The notes below the pieces were generated by a model. It saw nothing but the letters and a program-made list of their open reading frames with translations. It ran no database searches and was not told the DNA's origin. From Mitsuaria chitosanitabida ATCC BAA-476 = NBRC 102408 (GTDB lineage: Bacteria > Pseudomonadota > Gammaproteobacteria > Burkholderiales > Burkholderiaceae_C): a stretch of DNA of 64,000 bases. The stretch spans positions 62,001 through 126,000 of the forward strand of contig NZ_BCYP01000030.1 of NCBI RefSeq assembly GCF_001598255.1. Reading direction: 5' to 3'. The position numbers and the translations under genes were made by a program. Positions 35,238-43,400 of the stretch are shown piece by piece. How positions within the stretch are numbered: the stretch's first letter is position 1; each line of letters opens with the position of its first letter.

Positions 35238-37037
35238 TCAATTGATCATGACCATCGCGCCCTTGACGATCGTCTGTCCGGCGGCGGACAGCTCGGCCGC
35301 GGCGGAGCCCTTGCCGGTGAAGGTCATCTTGGCCTCGGCGGTGATGTTGGCGCCGCTGGCGCTGATGTCGGCATCGCAGTTCAGCGTCATGCCGGTGGCG
35401 GCCTTGAGCGACATCGTCGTGCCCGCCGTGATCGAGATCGCCTTCGGGCTGTCCAGCGTGATGCCGCCGGGCGCGAGCTCCACGCTGTTGCCGTTCTCGT
35501 CCTCGAGCCGGATGCGCTTGTTCTTGTCGTCCAGCACGACGGTGTTCTTCCCGGGCGTGACGAGGGTGATGATCTTGTCCTCCTCGTTGAACTCGAGGCG
35601 GTGCAGGCAGCGCGTGACGATGGCCTTGGTGTTGTTCTTCGCCTCCGGCGCGTAGGGCATCTGGTGCTGGCTGCTGTACAGGGCGCCCAGCACCACCGGG
35701 AAGGACGGGTCGTCGTTGAGGAAGCCCACCAGCACCTCGTCGCCGATCTCCGGCACGAAGAAGTGGCCGAAGCCGCTCGACGCATGCGCCTGCGCCAGCC
35801 GCGCCCAGATGCCGGGCGCCTCGGCCTGCAGCGCGGGCAGGCGCAGCTGGATGCGGAACTCACCGAGCGGATCCTCGTCCAGCTTCATGACGACGCCGAC
35901 CTGCAGGCCGCTGACGCCGGGGACCAGCCCACCATTGGCGGGCGCGGCGACATCGGCGCGCTCGACATGCCAGTCGGCGTGACGGCCGAACTCGGCGTGG
36001 GTGGTCCATTCCCCGTCGGTCAGCTCGTGCTGGACCGCGGTGAGGTACACGTGGCCGCCGAATCGCGCGCCCAGGCCGTTGAGCGCCATCACCGCGCCCG
36101 GCACCGCCGCCGCGTGACCCTGGAAGCCGATGCGGCCCTGGCGCCGCGCCAGCGTCGCGCGGGTCTGCGCCGCGCTTGCCCAGACGTCGAGCGCGTCCTT
36201 GCCCAGCGGCGCGCAGCTCTGCAGCGGCAGCGGGTCCAGGCCGACGATCGCGGCCAGGTCCGAGCCCGACAGGTCGCCGCCGTCGGGCGGGTCCGAGGGG
36301 GGCTTGGACTCGCCCGTCAGCACGTCCTGTTGCGACGGGTCCCAGCTGCTGGCCTGCACCGAGGTCCACTGCGTGCGGGCGTCGATGTCGGCCTGGAAGT
36401 CGATCAGGTCGCGCCCCCAGGTCACCCCCAGCACCGGGGCCTGGTCGAAGGCCGGCGGCTCGACCACCAGGTCCTCGCCCGCCATGTGCAGCACCATGCC
36501 GGTGGCGTCGGCGCGCGCGACGATGAAATCCCAGTCGCAGCAGTGGTGCTGGGCGAGCTCGGGATGCTGCACGGTGGTGGCGGTCACCTTCGCGCTGACG
36601 CCGTGGCGGCTGAGCAGCGTCTCCAGGATCGCGCTGTCCTTCTGGTCGACGTAATGGGCGCTGCGGCGGCCCAGCGTCGCGCGGAAGGCGGTGTGGCGGC
36701 AGTCGATCTCCAGCCGCGCGTAGTTGTTGCCGCCGACCTTGAAGCCGGTGCGCACGACCACGCCGCGGAAGATCGCGACGAGGTCGTCGTCGCCGTAGCC
36801 GGCCTTGACGACGATCGCCGTGCCGGGGCGGAACAGGGCCCCGTCGGCGATCTCCAGCTTGCCCGTGGTCATGTCGCCGTCCGCGATGACGAGCCGGGCC
36901 CAGGAGATGGTGTTCAGCGCGTGCCGCACGCTGACCGAGATCAGCGGCAGCTCGGCCTGGTCCTCGCCCGCGCTGCTGACGACGACGCGCAGCGCGCCGG
37001 CGTCGGTGAGGGCGGGACTGGGGGCGGCGGCCGGCAT
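35238..37037 (-). CDS. VgrG/gp5-like spike protein (Afp8-like)
   Basis: 599 residues. The N-terminal gp27-like hub region (about 1-370) is followed by an OB-fold (GVVMKLDEDPLGEFRIQLRLP, EIGDEVLVGFLNDDPSFPVVLGALY), then a C-terminal beta-helix made of short repeats (LDSPKAISITAGTTMSLKAATG). It should trimerise as the membrane-puncturing spike under the PAAR tip. The start is set by GAGGAG seven bases upstream. No extra enzymatic domain is attached. Confidence 0.93.
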   Translation of the reverse strand: MPAAAPSPALTDAGALRVVVSSAGEDQAELPLISVSVRHALNTISWARLVIADGDMTTGKLEIADGALFRPGTAIVVKAGYGDDDLVAIFRGVVVRTGFKVGGNNYARLEIDCRHTAFRATLGRRSAHYVDQKDSAILETLLSRHGVSAKVTATTVQHPELAQHHCCDWDFIVARADATGMVLHMAGEDLVVEPPAFDQAPVLGVTWGRDLIDFQADIDARTQWTSVQASSWDPSQQDVLTGESKPPSDPPDGGDLSGSDLAAIVGLDPLPLQSCAPLGKDALDVWASAAQTRATLARRQGRIGFQGHAAAVPGAVMALNGLGARFGGHVYLTAVQHELTDGEWTTHAEFGRHADWHVERADVAAPANGGLVPGVSGLQVGVVMKLDEDPLGEFRIQLRLPALQAEAPGIWARLAQAHASSGFGHFFVPEIGDEVLVGFLNDDPSFPVVLGALYSSQHQMPYAPEAKNNTKAIVTRCLHRLEFNEEDKIITLVTPGKNTVVLDDKNKRIRLEDENGNSVELAPGGITLDSPKAISITAGTTMSLKAATGMTLNCDADISASGANITAEAKMTFTGKGSAAAELSAAGQTIVKGAMVMIN

Positions 37038-37048
37038 GGTCGTGCTCC

Positions 37049-37720
37049 TCAGGCCAGCGGCGGGAAGTGCAGCCGCGTGCCGGGATCGAGGCGGCGGAAG
37101 CTCGACAGGCCGTTGAACGCGGCCACCTCGGGGTAGTAGCGCGCGTCGCCGTAGATGCGCAGGCACAGCAGCGGCAGGGTGTCGCCGGCGACGACGAGCA
37201 CGCTGTGGCTGAGGTCCGGCGAGGACGGGCTGGCCGACAGGACCTGGTCCTGCGGCGTCGCGAAGCCGGTCATCGCCAGCTCGACCTTGGCGCGCAGCGG
37301 CGCGCCGCCCGACTTGAACAGCGTGTAGGTCGTGTTGAAGGTGGTGAGCCGGCAGTCGAAGCTGAGCTTCCCCCAGCCCACGCGCAGGTGGTTGGGCTCG
37401 TGGTCCTTGCCCTGGTACTTGTAGATGACGGCGCACATCGCGTCGAGCTGGCCGGCGACGTCGTCGGGCTGGTCCTTGCGCGGCGGGATCACGCCGGTGC
37501 CGTCGAACACGACGCTGAAGGCGATCCGGTCCGGGTTCATCGCCGAGAACCGCGTCGCGTTGTTGGTCTGGCCCAAGGTGCGGCGGGTGTTGTAGCAGAT
37601 GCTGCGCGTGTGCGAGAACTCGGCCGGATTGATCATGAGCCGGTAGGTCTTGCCGGAGATCGGTTGCGGTGGGTCGCCGGAGATGTCCAGCGCGGTGATC
37701 GTGAGCGGTTGGCTGGCCAT
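37049..37720 (-). CDS. LysM-containing hub protein (Afp7-like)
   Basis: 223 residues. The N-terminal region (ISGKTYRLMINPAEFSHTRSICYN, RIAFSVVFDGTGVIPP) is typical of eCIS tube-initiation proteins. The C-terminus has a LysM-like stretch (VVAGDTLPLLCLRIYGDARYYPEVAAFNGLSSFRRLDPGTRLHFP). In Afp/PVC particles it links the inner tube to the spike. Gaps to neighbours are 3 and 11 bases. Confidence 0.9.
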   Translation of the reverse strand: MASQPLTITALDISGDPPQPISGKTYRLMINPAEFSHTRSICYNTRRTLGQTNNATRFSAMNPDRIAFSVVFDGTGVIPPRKDQPDDVAGQLDAMCAVIYKYQGKDHEPNHLRVGWGKLSFDCRLTTFNTTYTLFKSGGAPLRAKVELAMTGFATPQDQVLSASPSSPDLSHSVLVVAGDTLPLLCLRIYGDARYYPEVAAFNGLSSFRRLDPGTRLHFPPLA

Positions 37721-37723
37721 GCG

Positions 37724-37975
37724 TCACCGTTCGGTGTGGGCGCGCAGCTGCTCGCGCAGCCACAGCTTGCAGGCCGCCAGGATCTCCTCCTTGAGCGTCT
37801 CCTTGTCCTCGCACGGGTCGTCCTCGCCGCCGCCGCAGCCGCCGGCGGCCTTGGCGCCGCCGGAGCGGGGCCTGGCGCGCGCGCCGTCCCGGCCGTCCGC
37901 GTCGACCTCGTCCTCGTCGTCCGGTCCGCCGCGCACCTGCGCGCGCAGCACCAACTGGCGAACTTCCAGCGTCAT
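37724..37975 (-). CDS. DUF5908 small eCIS protein (Afp6-like)
   Basis: 83 residues with the family start MTLEVRQLVLRAQV. An acidic, Gly-rich middle with a CGGG and further cysteine follows, then a charged helix KEEILAACKLWLREQL at the end. Its role is poorly known, but it recurs at this position in eCIS operons, between tube and hub genes. The start has GAGGAG about six bases upstream. Confidence 0.8.
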   Translation of the reverse strand: MTLEVRQLVLRAQVRGGPDDEDEVDADGRDGARARPRSGGAKAAGGCGGGEDDPCEDKETLKEEILAACKLWLREQLRAHTER

Positions 37976-38009
37976 GTCGGGCTCCTCGCCGGCGCCTGGT
38001 CCGGCCTCG

Positions 38010-38510
38010 TCATTGCGGCCCCCAGCAGTCGCGGTAGGCCAGCTCGATCTCCTCGATCGCCACATCGTTCTTCATCGCGTCGAAGGGCGCCATCGTCCAG
38101 CGCACGGGGAAGGCGCCGTTGCAGGTCCAGACCTGCAAGGGCGCGAAGCTCGCGTCGAGCAGCTGCACCTTCACGTCGACCAGGTCGAGCGGCCGCTCCA
38201 TGCCGCCGCGCAGGCTCAGCCGGCACCAGGTGACGAAGGCCGAGTCGCGCTCCACCAGCCCGCGCTTGAGGATCAGCCGGCGCGCCTTGGGGCGCGTGGG
38301 CAACTGGTGCACGAAGCGGTTCTCGCCGCCCTCGACCAGCTCCTCGGTGTCGAGCGTCTGGTCCATGCCCGAGACCTCGCGGAACGAGCAGGGCAGCGGC
38401 CCGCGGTGCTGGGGCAGGTTCAGGAATTCGACCCGGAACGCGAAGGCCGGCGGCGGATCGCCGCGCGGCGGGACGTTGTCGCCCTGGATCAGCTCGGCGA
38501 AGTCGACCAC
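38010..38510 (-). CDS. Second inner-tube protein (gp19 family, Afp5-like)
   Basis: 166 residues of the T4 gp19-like tube family: FAFRVEFLN, CSFREVSGMDQTLDTEELVEGG, and the C-terminal WTCNGAFPVRWTMAPFDAMKNDVAIEEIELAY. In Afp/PVC this paralogue forms the first tube ring on the hub, adapting six-fold tube to three-fold spike. It lies 22 bases downstream of the main tube gene. Confidence 0.92.
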   Translation of the reverse strand: MVDFAELIQGDNVPPRGDPPPAFAFRVEFLNLPQHRGPLPCSFREVSGMDQTLDTEELVEGGENRFVHQLPTRPKARRLILKRGLVERDSAFVTWCRLSLRGGMERPLDLVDVKVQLLDASFAPLQVWTCNGAFPVRWTMAPFDAMKNDVAIEEIELAYRDCWGPQ

Positions 38511-38532
38511 GGCTGGCTGGCCTAGCGTGGGC

Positions 38533-38991
38533 TCAGGCGTTGGCGATGGTGAGGCCCTCGTGGGCGATCTCGATGGTCTCGACCGCGACCTCGTTGCCCT
38601 CGGCCTTCAGGTCGGTGCCCGTGATCTTGGTCGGCCAGGCATTGGTCAGCGTCCACACCATCGTCGGCTTGCCTTCCTCGTCGAGCAGGCTGATCGTCAC
38701 CGGCAGCCGCTTGATCGTGTTCATCTTGATGGTGTTGAACCATTCCCAGAACTTGTTGTCCGACTTGAAGACGCCTTTCTTCATCGTGACGTTGCCGTAC
38801 TTCTTGAGGCCCGGCATCTTGATCGGCGAGAAGACCGGGCTGTCGCCGTGCCGGTACTCGATGGGCTGGGCCTCGACGTCCAGCCCCGAGACTTCCTCGA
38901 AGGACAGGACGGCCGAGTCCCACTTCACCTGGAAGTGGAACTTCGGCAGGGGCCAGACATTGGTGGATTGCTTGGAACCGTCATCAGCCAT
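38533..38991 (-). CDS. Main inner-tube protein (gp19 family, Afp1-like)
   Basis: 152 residues, Hcp/gp19 fold. It has the hallmarks FHFQVKWDSAVLSFEEVSGLD, EYRHGDSPVFSPIKMPGLKKYGNVTMKKGVF and WTLTNAWPTKITGTDLKAEGNEVAVETIEIAHEG. It polymerises as the tube that carries cargo through the sheath. The AAG/ATC-rich, strongly biased codons fit a major structural protein. A 78-base gap, the largest inside the operon, separates it from the sheath gene and may hold an RNA processing or re-initiation site. Confidence 0.95.
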   Translation of the reverse strand: MADDGSKQSTNVWPLPKFHFQVKWDSAVLSFEEVSGLDVEAQPIEYRHGDSPVFSPIKMPGLKKYGNVTMKKGVFKSDNKFWEWFNTIKMNTIKRLPVTISLLDEEGKPTMVWTLTNAWPTKITGTDLKAEGNEVAVETIEIAHEGLTIANA

Positions 38992-39069
38992 TTCGGTTGC
39001 TCCCTAGGGTCGTGGATCCTGTCGCGGATCTGTCGTGGGTCGTGGGGGTCGTCGCCGGGGCGCCGGGGA

Positions 39070-40701
39070 TCAGGACTTCGGCATCTGCTGCTGGAAGGTG
39101 ATCTCGATGAACTCGGCCGGCCGCACCATGGCGACGAGCACGGTCACGCGCAGGATGCCCTCGAGGACGTCGTCCGGGGTCATCGTCTCGCCCAGGCCGA
39201 CATGGACGCTGAACGCGTCCTCGGGCACCGCGCCCATGAGGCCGCCGCGCTTCCAGATGCCGGTGAGGAAGTTGGCGATCATGCTCTTGATGGTCACCCA
39301 GGTATTGGCGGTGTTGGGCTCGAAGACCAGCGCCTTGGCGGCGAGCTTGCAGGACTCCTCCAGCATGATCATCGTGCGGCGGACGTTGACGTAGCGCCAG
39401 TCCAGGCTGTTGCCGTCGAGCGTGCGCGCGCCCCAGACCAGCACGCCCTCGCCGATGAAGCTGCGGATGGCGTTGATGGACTTGCCCTGCGCGGTGACGT
39501 TGAGGTCCTCCTGCTGCTCGGCCGAGATCGACACCGTCGGCGAGATCACGCCGGACAGGCTGACGTTGGCGGGCGCCTTCCAGACGCCGCGGCTGTTGTC
39601 CACCATCGTGTAGATGCCGGCCATGGCGGGGCCGGGCGGCATGACGTTGAGGTGGCGGCGCGCCTCGTTGAGCACGGTGTTGAAGACGCCGCTGACGCTG
39701 GACAGCGTCTTGTTGAGCAGCGCCTTGCGCGCCAGCACGCCGGCCTTGATCTGGTCGGGCGTCGGGTCCTTGGCCTTGGGATCGGTCTTCTTCTGCTCGT
39801 CGAAGGCGGCCTTGACCTGGGCCTCGAAGTCGGTGTCGACGCCGGCGATGGCGTCGGCCATGGCCTTGTCGCGGGCCGGCGCGTCCTCGGCGGGCTTGGC
39901 GTCCAGGCGCAGCTCGGCCAGCATCAGCGACTTCAGCGTGGCGATGCTGTCCTTGTGGATGTTCTCGAAGCTCAGCTCCTTCTCGCCCACGATCGAGGTG
40001 TTGAGCCAGGGGTAGTAGGCGACGGAGAAGTCGAGGTAGTTGATGCCGAGCTTGTCGCGGAAGGTGTCGACCGGCGCGAGGTTGTCGTTCAGCGCCTTGT
40101 CGCCGTTGTAGATGTCGAGGATCGCGATGCGGCTGCGCATCTTGCCGCCGCAGTGGGCGAGCATGGCCTGCTGCACGTCCTTGCAGTCGTCGATCGTCTT
40201 GAGGCTGACCGCCTCGGGCACCAGCACCATGGTGGGCTCCTGCTCCTTGAGCAGCTCGTCGATGCCCTTGGTCATGAGCTCCTTGTCGAGCTCGTCCTTG
40301 TAGGTGCCCACGGAGACGATGTAGCAGGGCCCTCCGCCGTTCTGATAGAAGTGGCGCAGCGCCTGGTAGAGGCCGAAGCGGCCGCCCTCGACGCCGTCGG
40401 CCTGCTGGATCACGAAGCCCTGCGGATCCTTGTCGCGCTCGGCCACCGCCTGGAAGTCGGCGGACTGGCCGTCGGCGGGCGCGGCGATCTTGAAGACCGG
40501 CTTGGGCGGTCCGCCGAAGAACTGGTGGTACTCGGCCATCGAGCTGATGCGCCACGGCTTCATGGCCAGCGGCACGTTGCGGTTGTCCGCGTACTCGGTG
40601 TGGCCGATGAACGCGGGCACGGCGGTGGCGACTTCCACGACCGAGTTGGGGAAGGCGTTCTTCTCGACGATGTAGACACCAGGCGTTTTCATCACGGCCA
40701 T
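39070..40701 (-). CDS. Contractile sheath protein (Afp2/3-like)
   Basis: 543 residues. It starts MKTPGVYIVEKNAFPNSVVEV, with VPAFIGHTEYA, and ends with the conserved sheath block VNVRRTMIMLEESCKLAAKALVFEPN, TLVTIKS-like TWVTIKSMIANFL and FIEITFQQ. It is the only sheath gene; Afp/PVC loci carry two or three paralogues. The start is set by AAGGAG seven bases before 40701. A Lys/Asp-rich insertion around residues 275-340 is probably the surface-exposed domain. Confidence 0.95.
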   Translation of the reverse strand: MAVMKTPGVYIVEKNAFPNSVVEVATAVPAFIGHTEYADNRNVPLAMKPWRISSMAEYHQFFGGPPKPVFKIAAPADGQSADFQAVAERDKDPQGFVIQQADGVEGGRFGLYQALRHFYQNGGGPCYIVSVGTYKDELDKELMTKGIDELLKEQEPTMVLVPEAVSLKTIDDCKDVQQAMLAHCGGKMRSRIAILDIYNGDKALNDNLAPVDTFRDKLGINYLDFSVAYYPWLNTSIVGEKELSFENIHKDSIATLKSLMLAELRLDAKPAEDAPARDKAMADAIAGVDTDFEAQVKAAFDEQKKTDPKAKDPTPDQIKAGVLARKALLNKTLSSVSGVFNTVLNEARRHLNVMPPGPAMAGIYTMVDNSRGVWKAPANVSLSGVISPTVSISAEQQEDLNVTAQGKSINAIRSFIGEGVLVWGARTLDGNSLDWRYVNVRRTMIMLEESCKLAAKALVFEPNTANTWVTIKSMIANFLTGIWKRGGLMGAVPEDAFSVHVGLGETMTPDDVLEGILRVTVLVAMVRPAEFIEITFQQQMPKS

Positions 40702-40719
40702 GGCTGGCTCCTTCGGCAT

Positions 40720-41463
40720 TCAGCGGTTGAGGAAGATTTCGTGGACCGGCCGGCGGCGGCCGTTGCGGTGCTCGCAGATCAAGCCGGCGGGCGCGGCCAG
40801 GGGAACGGGGGTCAGCAGGCGGCGCGAGGCGCCGTCGGTCTCGCGCAGCTCCAGGCGCAGCGCGCCGCGCTCGCGCAGCGGCAGGCGGCGCGTGGAGCGG
40901 AAGACGGCGGCCACGCGGCCGTCGTCCAGCGTCTCGGGCTCGTCGCGGCGGAACTCGGCGCGGCCCTCGCGCTCGACGAGCGCCATCGGCACGTCCGGCC
41001 AATCGCCGACGAGCAGATATTTCCAGGTGCTGCGCCGCGCGGGCAGGCACAGCGTGGCGCGCAGCGGCAAGGCCGCGGACCACGCCGTCAGCCCGCCGTC
41101 GGCAGCGCCGGTGCCCGCGCTCCTGATGGCGCTGGCGACGGCGTCGTCCGCCACGAGCCGATGCCGCGCGCGCCGGTCGGTGTAGAGCGCATGGCTCGGA
41201 TCGCCGGCGCGCAAGGTCCACGCGAGCACGGGCCGCTCACCCGGCGGCAGGCGGAGCTCGTCCCACAGGCGCGGCAGCTGCGCCTCGGACGCGGCGATCA
41301 GCAATGCGCCGTCGCGCTGGCGGACGATGAGCTCATGGCGGCGCAACCACGCGGCGCAGTCGGGCTCGGGCTCGAAGCGCAGGCCGCGCGCGAGGCCGCC
41401 ATCGAAGTAGTCGTGCTCGACGCGCAGGCGCAGCAGCTCGACGAAACGCAGCGGCGCGCTCAT
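40720..41463 (-). CDS. eCIS-associated hypothetical protein
   Basis: 247 residues, Arg/Leu-rich and probably beta-rich. The N-terminal VELLRLRVEHDYFDGGLARGLRFEPEP and a later LLVGDWPDVPM are the most ordered stretches. Proteins with a similar opening occur beside the tube-terminator gene in other contractile injection loci, but I know no assigned function. The ATG overlaps the terminator gene (ATGA), and 18 bases separate it from the sheath, so it is made together with the tube/sheath set. Confidence 0.7.
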   Translation of the reverse strand: MSAPLRFVELLRLRVEHDYFDGGLARGLRFEPEPDCAAWLRRHELIVRQRDGALLIAASEAQLPRLWDELRLPPGERPVLAWTLRAGDPSHALYTDRRARHRLVADDAVASAIRSAGTGAADGGLTAWSAALPLRATLCLPARRSTWKYLLVGDWPDVPMALVEREGRAEFRRDEPETLDDGRVAAVFRSTRRLPLRERGALRLELRETDGASRRLLTPVPLAAPAGLICEHRNGRRRPVHEIFLNR

Positions 41464-42038
41464 GACAGGTTGCCGCGCACGTCGCGGTCGGTCTGGTTGA
41501 TGAGGATGTCGCGGCCGCGGGCCCACTGGCCGTCGACGCTCACCAGGCGGATGCGATAGAGCACCGAGGGCAGGTAGCGGCCGCTGTGGATGGACCAGAG
41601 GCTGTGCATCTCGGCGCTGCTGAGGTTCTCGATGTTCAGCGTGAGGCGCTCGAGGGCACTGTCCATCTCGGGACAGTTCAGGTGGTCCATCACGGGACGG
41701 GCCTGGAAGAACGCGATCGCGGCCGAGAGGCACTTGAGCGCCTCGGTGTAGTTGGTGCCGCTGAAGTTGGCGGCGCACATCACCAGCAGGTTCAGATAGA
41801 CCGGTTCCGGCGACTGCAGGCGCGACTGCAGCCCGCCCGGCGCGGCGGCGCGGTGGGCCAGCATGTCGCGCTCGATGCCGGCGAGGAACATCACCAGCTT
41901 GTTCTGCGCCAGCGGCACGGGGCCGCCGTTCTGCTCGAGCAGGTTGGTCAGCACGACCAGGTCCTCGTCGGCGCCGAGGCGATGACGGAGGTGCTGGTTC
42001 AGTTGCTGGGCGACCTGCTTGAGGGCGGCGTCGATCAT
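41460..42038 (-). CDS. DUF4255 tube/sheath terminator (Afp16/Pvc16-like)
   Basis: 192 residues, first gene of the operon. It matches the DUF4255 layout: MIDAALKQVAQQLNQHL at the start, VLTNLLEQNGGP, and NLLVMCAANFSGTNYTEALKCLSAAIAFFQARP. This family caps the distal end of tube and sheath. The start has AAGGG upstream. It marks the 5' end of the 23.5-kb transcription unit. Confidence 0.9.
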   Translation of the reverse strand: MIDAALKQVAQQLNQHLRHRLGADEDLVVLTNLLEQNGGPVPLAQNKLVMFLAGIERDMLAHRAAAPGGLQSRLQSPEPVYLNLLVMCAANFSGTNYTEALKCLSAAIAFFQARPVMDHLNCPEMDSALERLTLNIENLSSAEMHSLWSIHSGRYLPSVLYRIRLVSVDGQWARGRDILINQTDRDVRGNLS

Positions 42039-42272
42039 TCGAGACCCTTGGGTTGGCGATCGGATCCGGAGGTCCGTGCTGGTCCGGCAAGGGTAGGGCG
42101 CGGGTCGTGCCGGTCCCATCGGCAATCGTCTGATTCGGCGCGGCGGAAGTGCTGAGATCGCGGGGCGGGATCGGACGGTCGCGCAGGGAGCATCCGCGCG
42201 GTCATCGCGCCGGTACCGCCGCGGGCGGCGGGTCAACGGGCCAACGGATCGAGGGAACAGCGGATCAGCGGA
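42039..42272 (-). promoter_or_regulatory. Presumed promoter region of the eCIS operon
   Basis: The 234 bases upstream of the first eCIS gene also follow the stop of the response-regulator gene on the same strand. They contain a direct repeat AGCGGATC (twice near 42259-42274) and GC-rich sequence. I see no convincing -35/-10 pair, so the promoter is inferred from position only. Confidence 0.35.
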
Positions 42273-43070
42273 TCAACGCGGGGGGCGGGCGTCGAGCGAG
42301 GTGAGGCCCTCGCGCAGCGCGAAGCGGGTGAGCTCGGCGATGCTCTGGATGCGCAGCTTGGCGTAGACGTGCTCGCGGTGGGTGGCGACGGTCTTGGCGC
42401 TGACGTGGAGCTGGTCGGCGATCTGCTGGGCGCTGTAGCCCTCGGCGAAGAGCTGGACCATCTCGCGCTCGCGGGGGGTGAGCTGGGTGATGGCGAGCTC
42501 GCGCGGATCCTGGCGCATGCCGGCGAGCGTGCCCTGCAGCAGCTCGCCGCTGATGAACACCTGGTCCTGCATGACGCGGCGCACGCCTCGCACGAGCTCG
42601 TCGAAGGAGTTGTCCTTGAGGACGAAGCCCTGGGCGCCGGCGTCGATGGCGGCGACGACCTCGCGCGGGAGGGCGCGGGAGGAGAGGCAGACGGCCTTGC
42701 AGGCGATGGGCTCGGCGCGGATGCGGCGCAGGGCCTCCAGGCCGTTCATGACCGGCATGTCGGTGTCGACGAGGAGCAGATCGGGCCGGTGCTCGCGGGC
42801 CAGGCGCACGAGCTCCAGCCCGTCGCGCGCCTGGGCGACGACGTCGATGTCGGGCTCGCGCTGGAGCAGCGCGACCAGGCCGTCGCGGACGAGCAGATGG
42901 TCGTCCGCGACGATGACGCGCAGCCGCGTGGCGACGGGGGCGCGGGCGGGGCGCGTGCTCGCGAGGGCCTCGGCCAGCAATCGCCGCGTCTGCAGCGCTG
43001 CGGAAGAAGGCGGGTGCACCTGGTCGAGCTCACGCAGCGCCTGCGTCAGCAGATGGGTCAGTTGTTGCAT
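42273..43070 (-). CDS. NarL/FixJ-family response regulator (LuxR HTH)
   Basis: 265 residues. An N-terminal ~48-residue extension precedes a receiver domain with VADDH acidic pocket, phospho-acceptor Asp102 in VDTDMPVMNG and conserved Lys in FVLKDNS. A LuxR-type helix-turn-helix (about 195-255; LTPREREMVQLFAEGYSAQQIADQL) follows. It lies upstream of the eCIS operon in the same orientation, and no sensor kinase gene is nearby, so it is an orphan regulator. Control of the eCIS is an attractive but unproven inference. Confidence 0.92.
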   Translation of the reverse strand: MQQLTHLLTQALRELDQVHPPSSAALQTRRLLAEALASTRPARAPVATRLRVIVADDHLLVRDGLVALLQREPDIDVVAQARDGLELVRLAREHRPDLLLVDTDMPVMNGLEALRRIRAEPIACKAVCLSSRALPREVVAAIDAGAQGFVLKDNSFDELVRGVRRVMQDQVFISGELLQGTLAGMRQDPRELAITQLTPREREMVQLFAEGYSAQQIADQLHVSAKTVATHREHVYAKLRIQSIAELTRFALREGLTSLDARPPR

Positions 43071-43400
43071 GGATCCTCCCTGCCGGCGTTCCGCCGTGTC
43101 AGCCGCTCTTCAAGGCGGACGCGCAGGGTAGTGAGCCGGGTCGCGGGGCGTCAACCTGTGAGAGCTTGCAGGAGGGGATCGAAGAATCGATGTCGGGATG
43201 TCGGGCGGAAATACGTGGGGCGCGAGGCACCACGGAGGGGCGGTGAACGGCGCGGTCCGCGGCGCCGCCGTGTCCCCGGATCGGTGTCAGGCGACGCCCG
43301 ACAACCGCTGCCGTCATTGATCGACTTGCCGCCGGGCGATCCAAGCGGGAACATCCGGGGAAGACATTCCGCATCCGGAAGCCTTCGGGGAGCCTGGGAC
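43071..43400. other. Divergent intergenic region, no gene seen
   Basis: The 330 bases between the divergent response regulator and the GFA-PAS gene must hold both promoters. A small inverted repeat ATCGA-AGAA-TCGAT (43178-43191) is the only symmetrical element noticed. No coding potential is recognised. Confidence 0.4.

Noticed and set aside
18501-42038. Type VI secretion system
   Set aside because: VgrG, PAAR and sheath occur, but there is no TssB/TssC pair, TssJ/L/M membrane complex or ClpV; the LysM hub, DUF4255, DUF5908 and Afp15-type ATPase fit eCIS.
18501-42038. Prophage or remnant tail module
   Set aside because: No integrase, terminase, capsid, portal, holin or lysin gene and no attachment-site repeats were seen at the edges.
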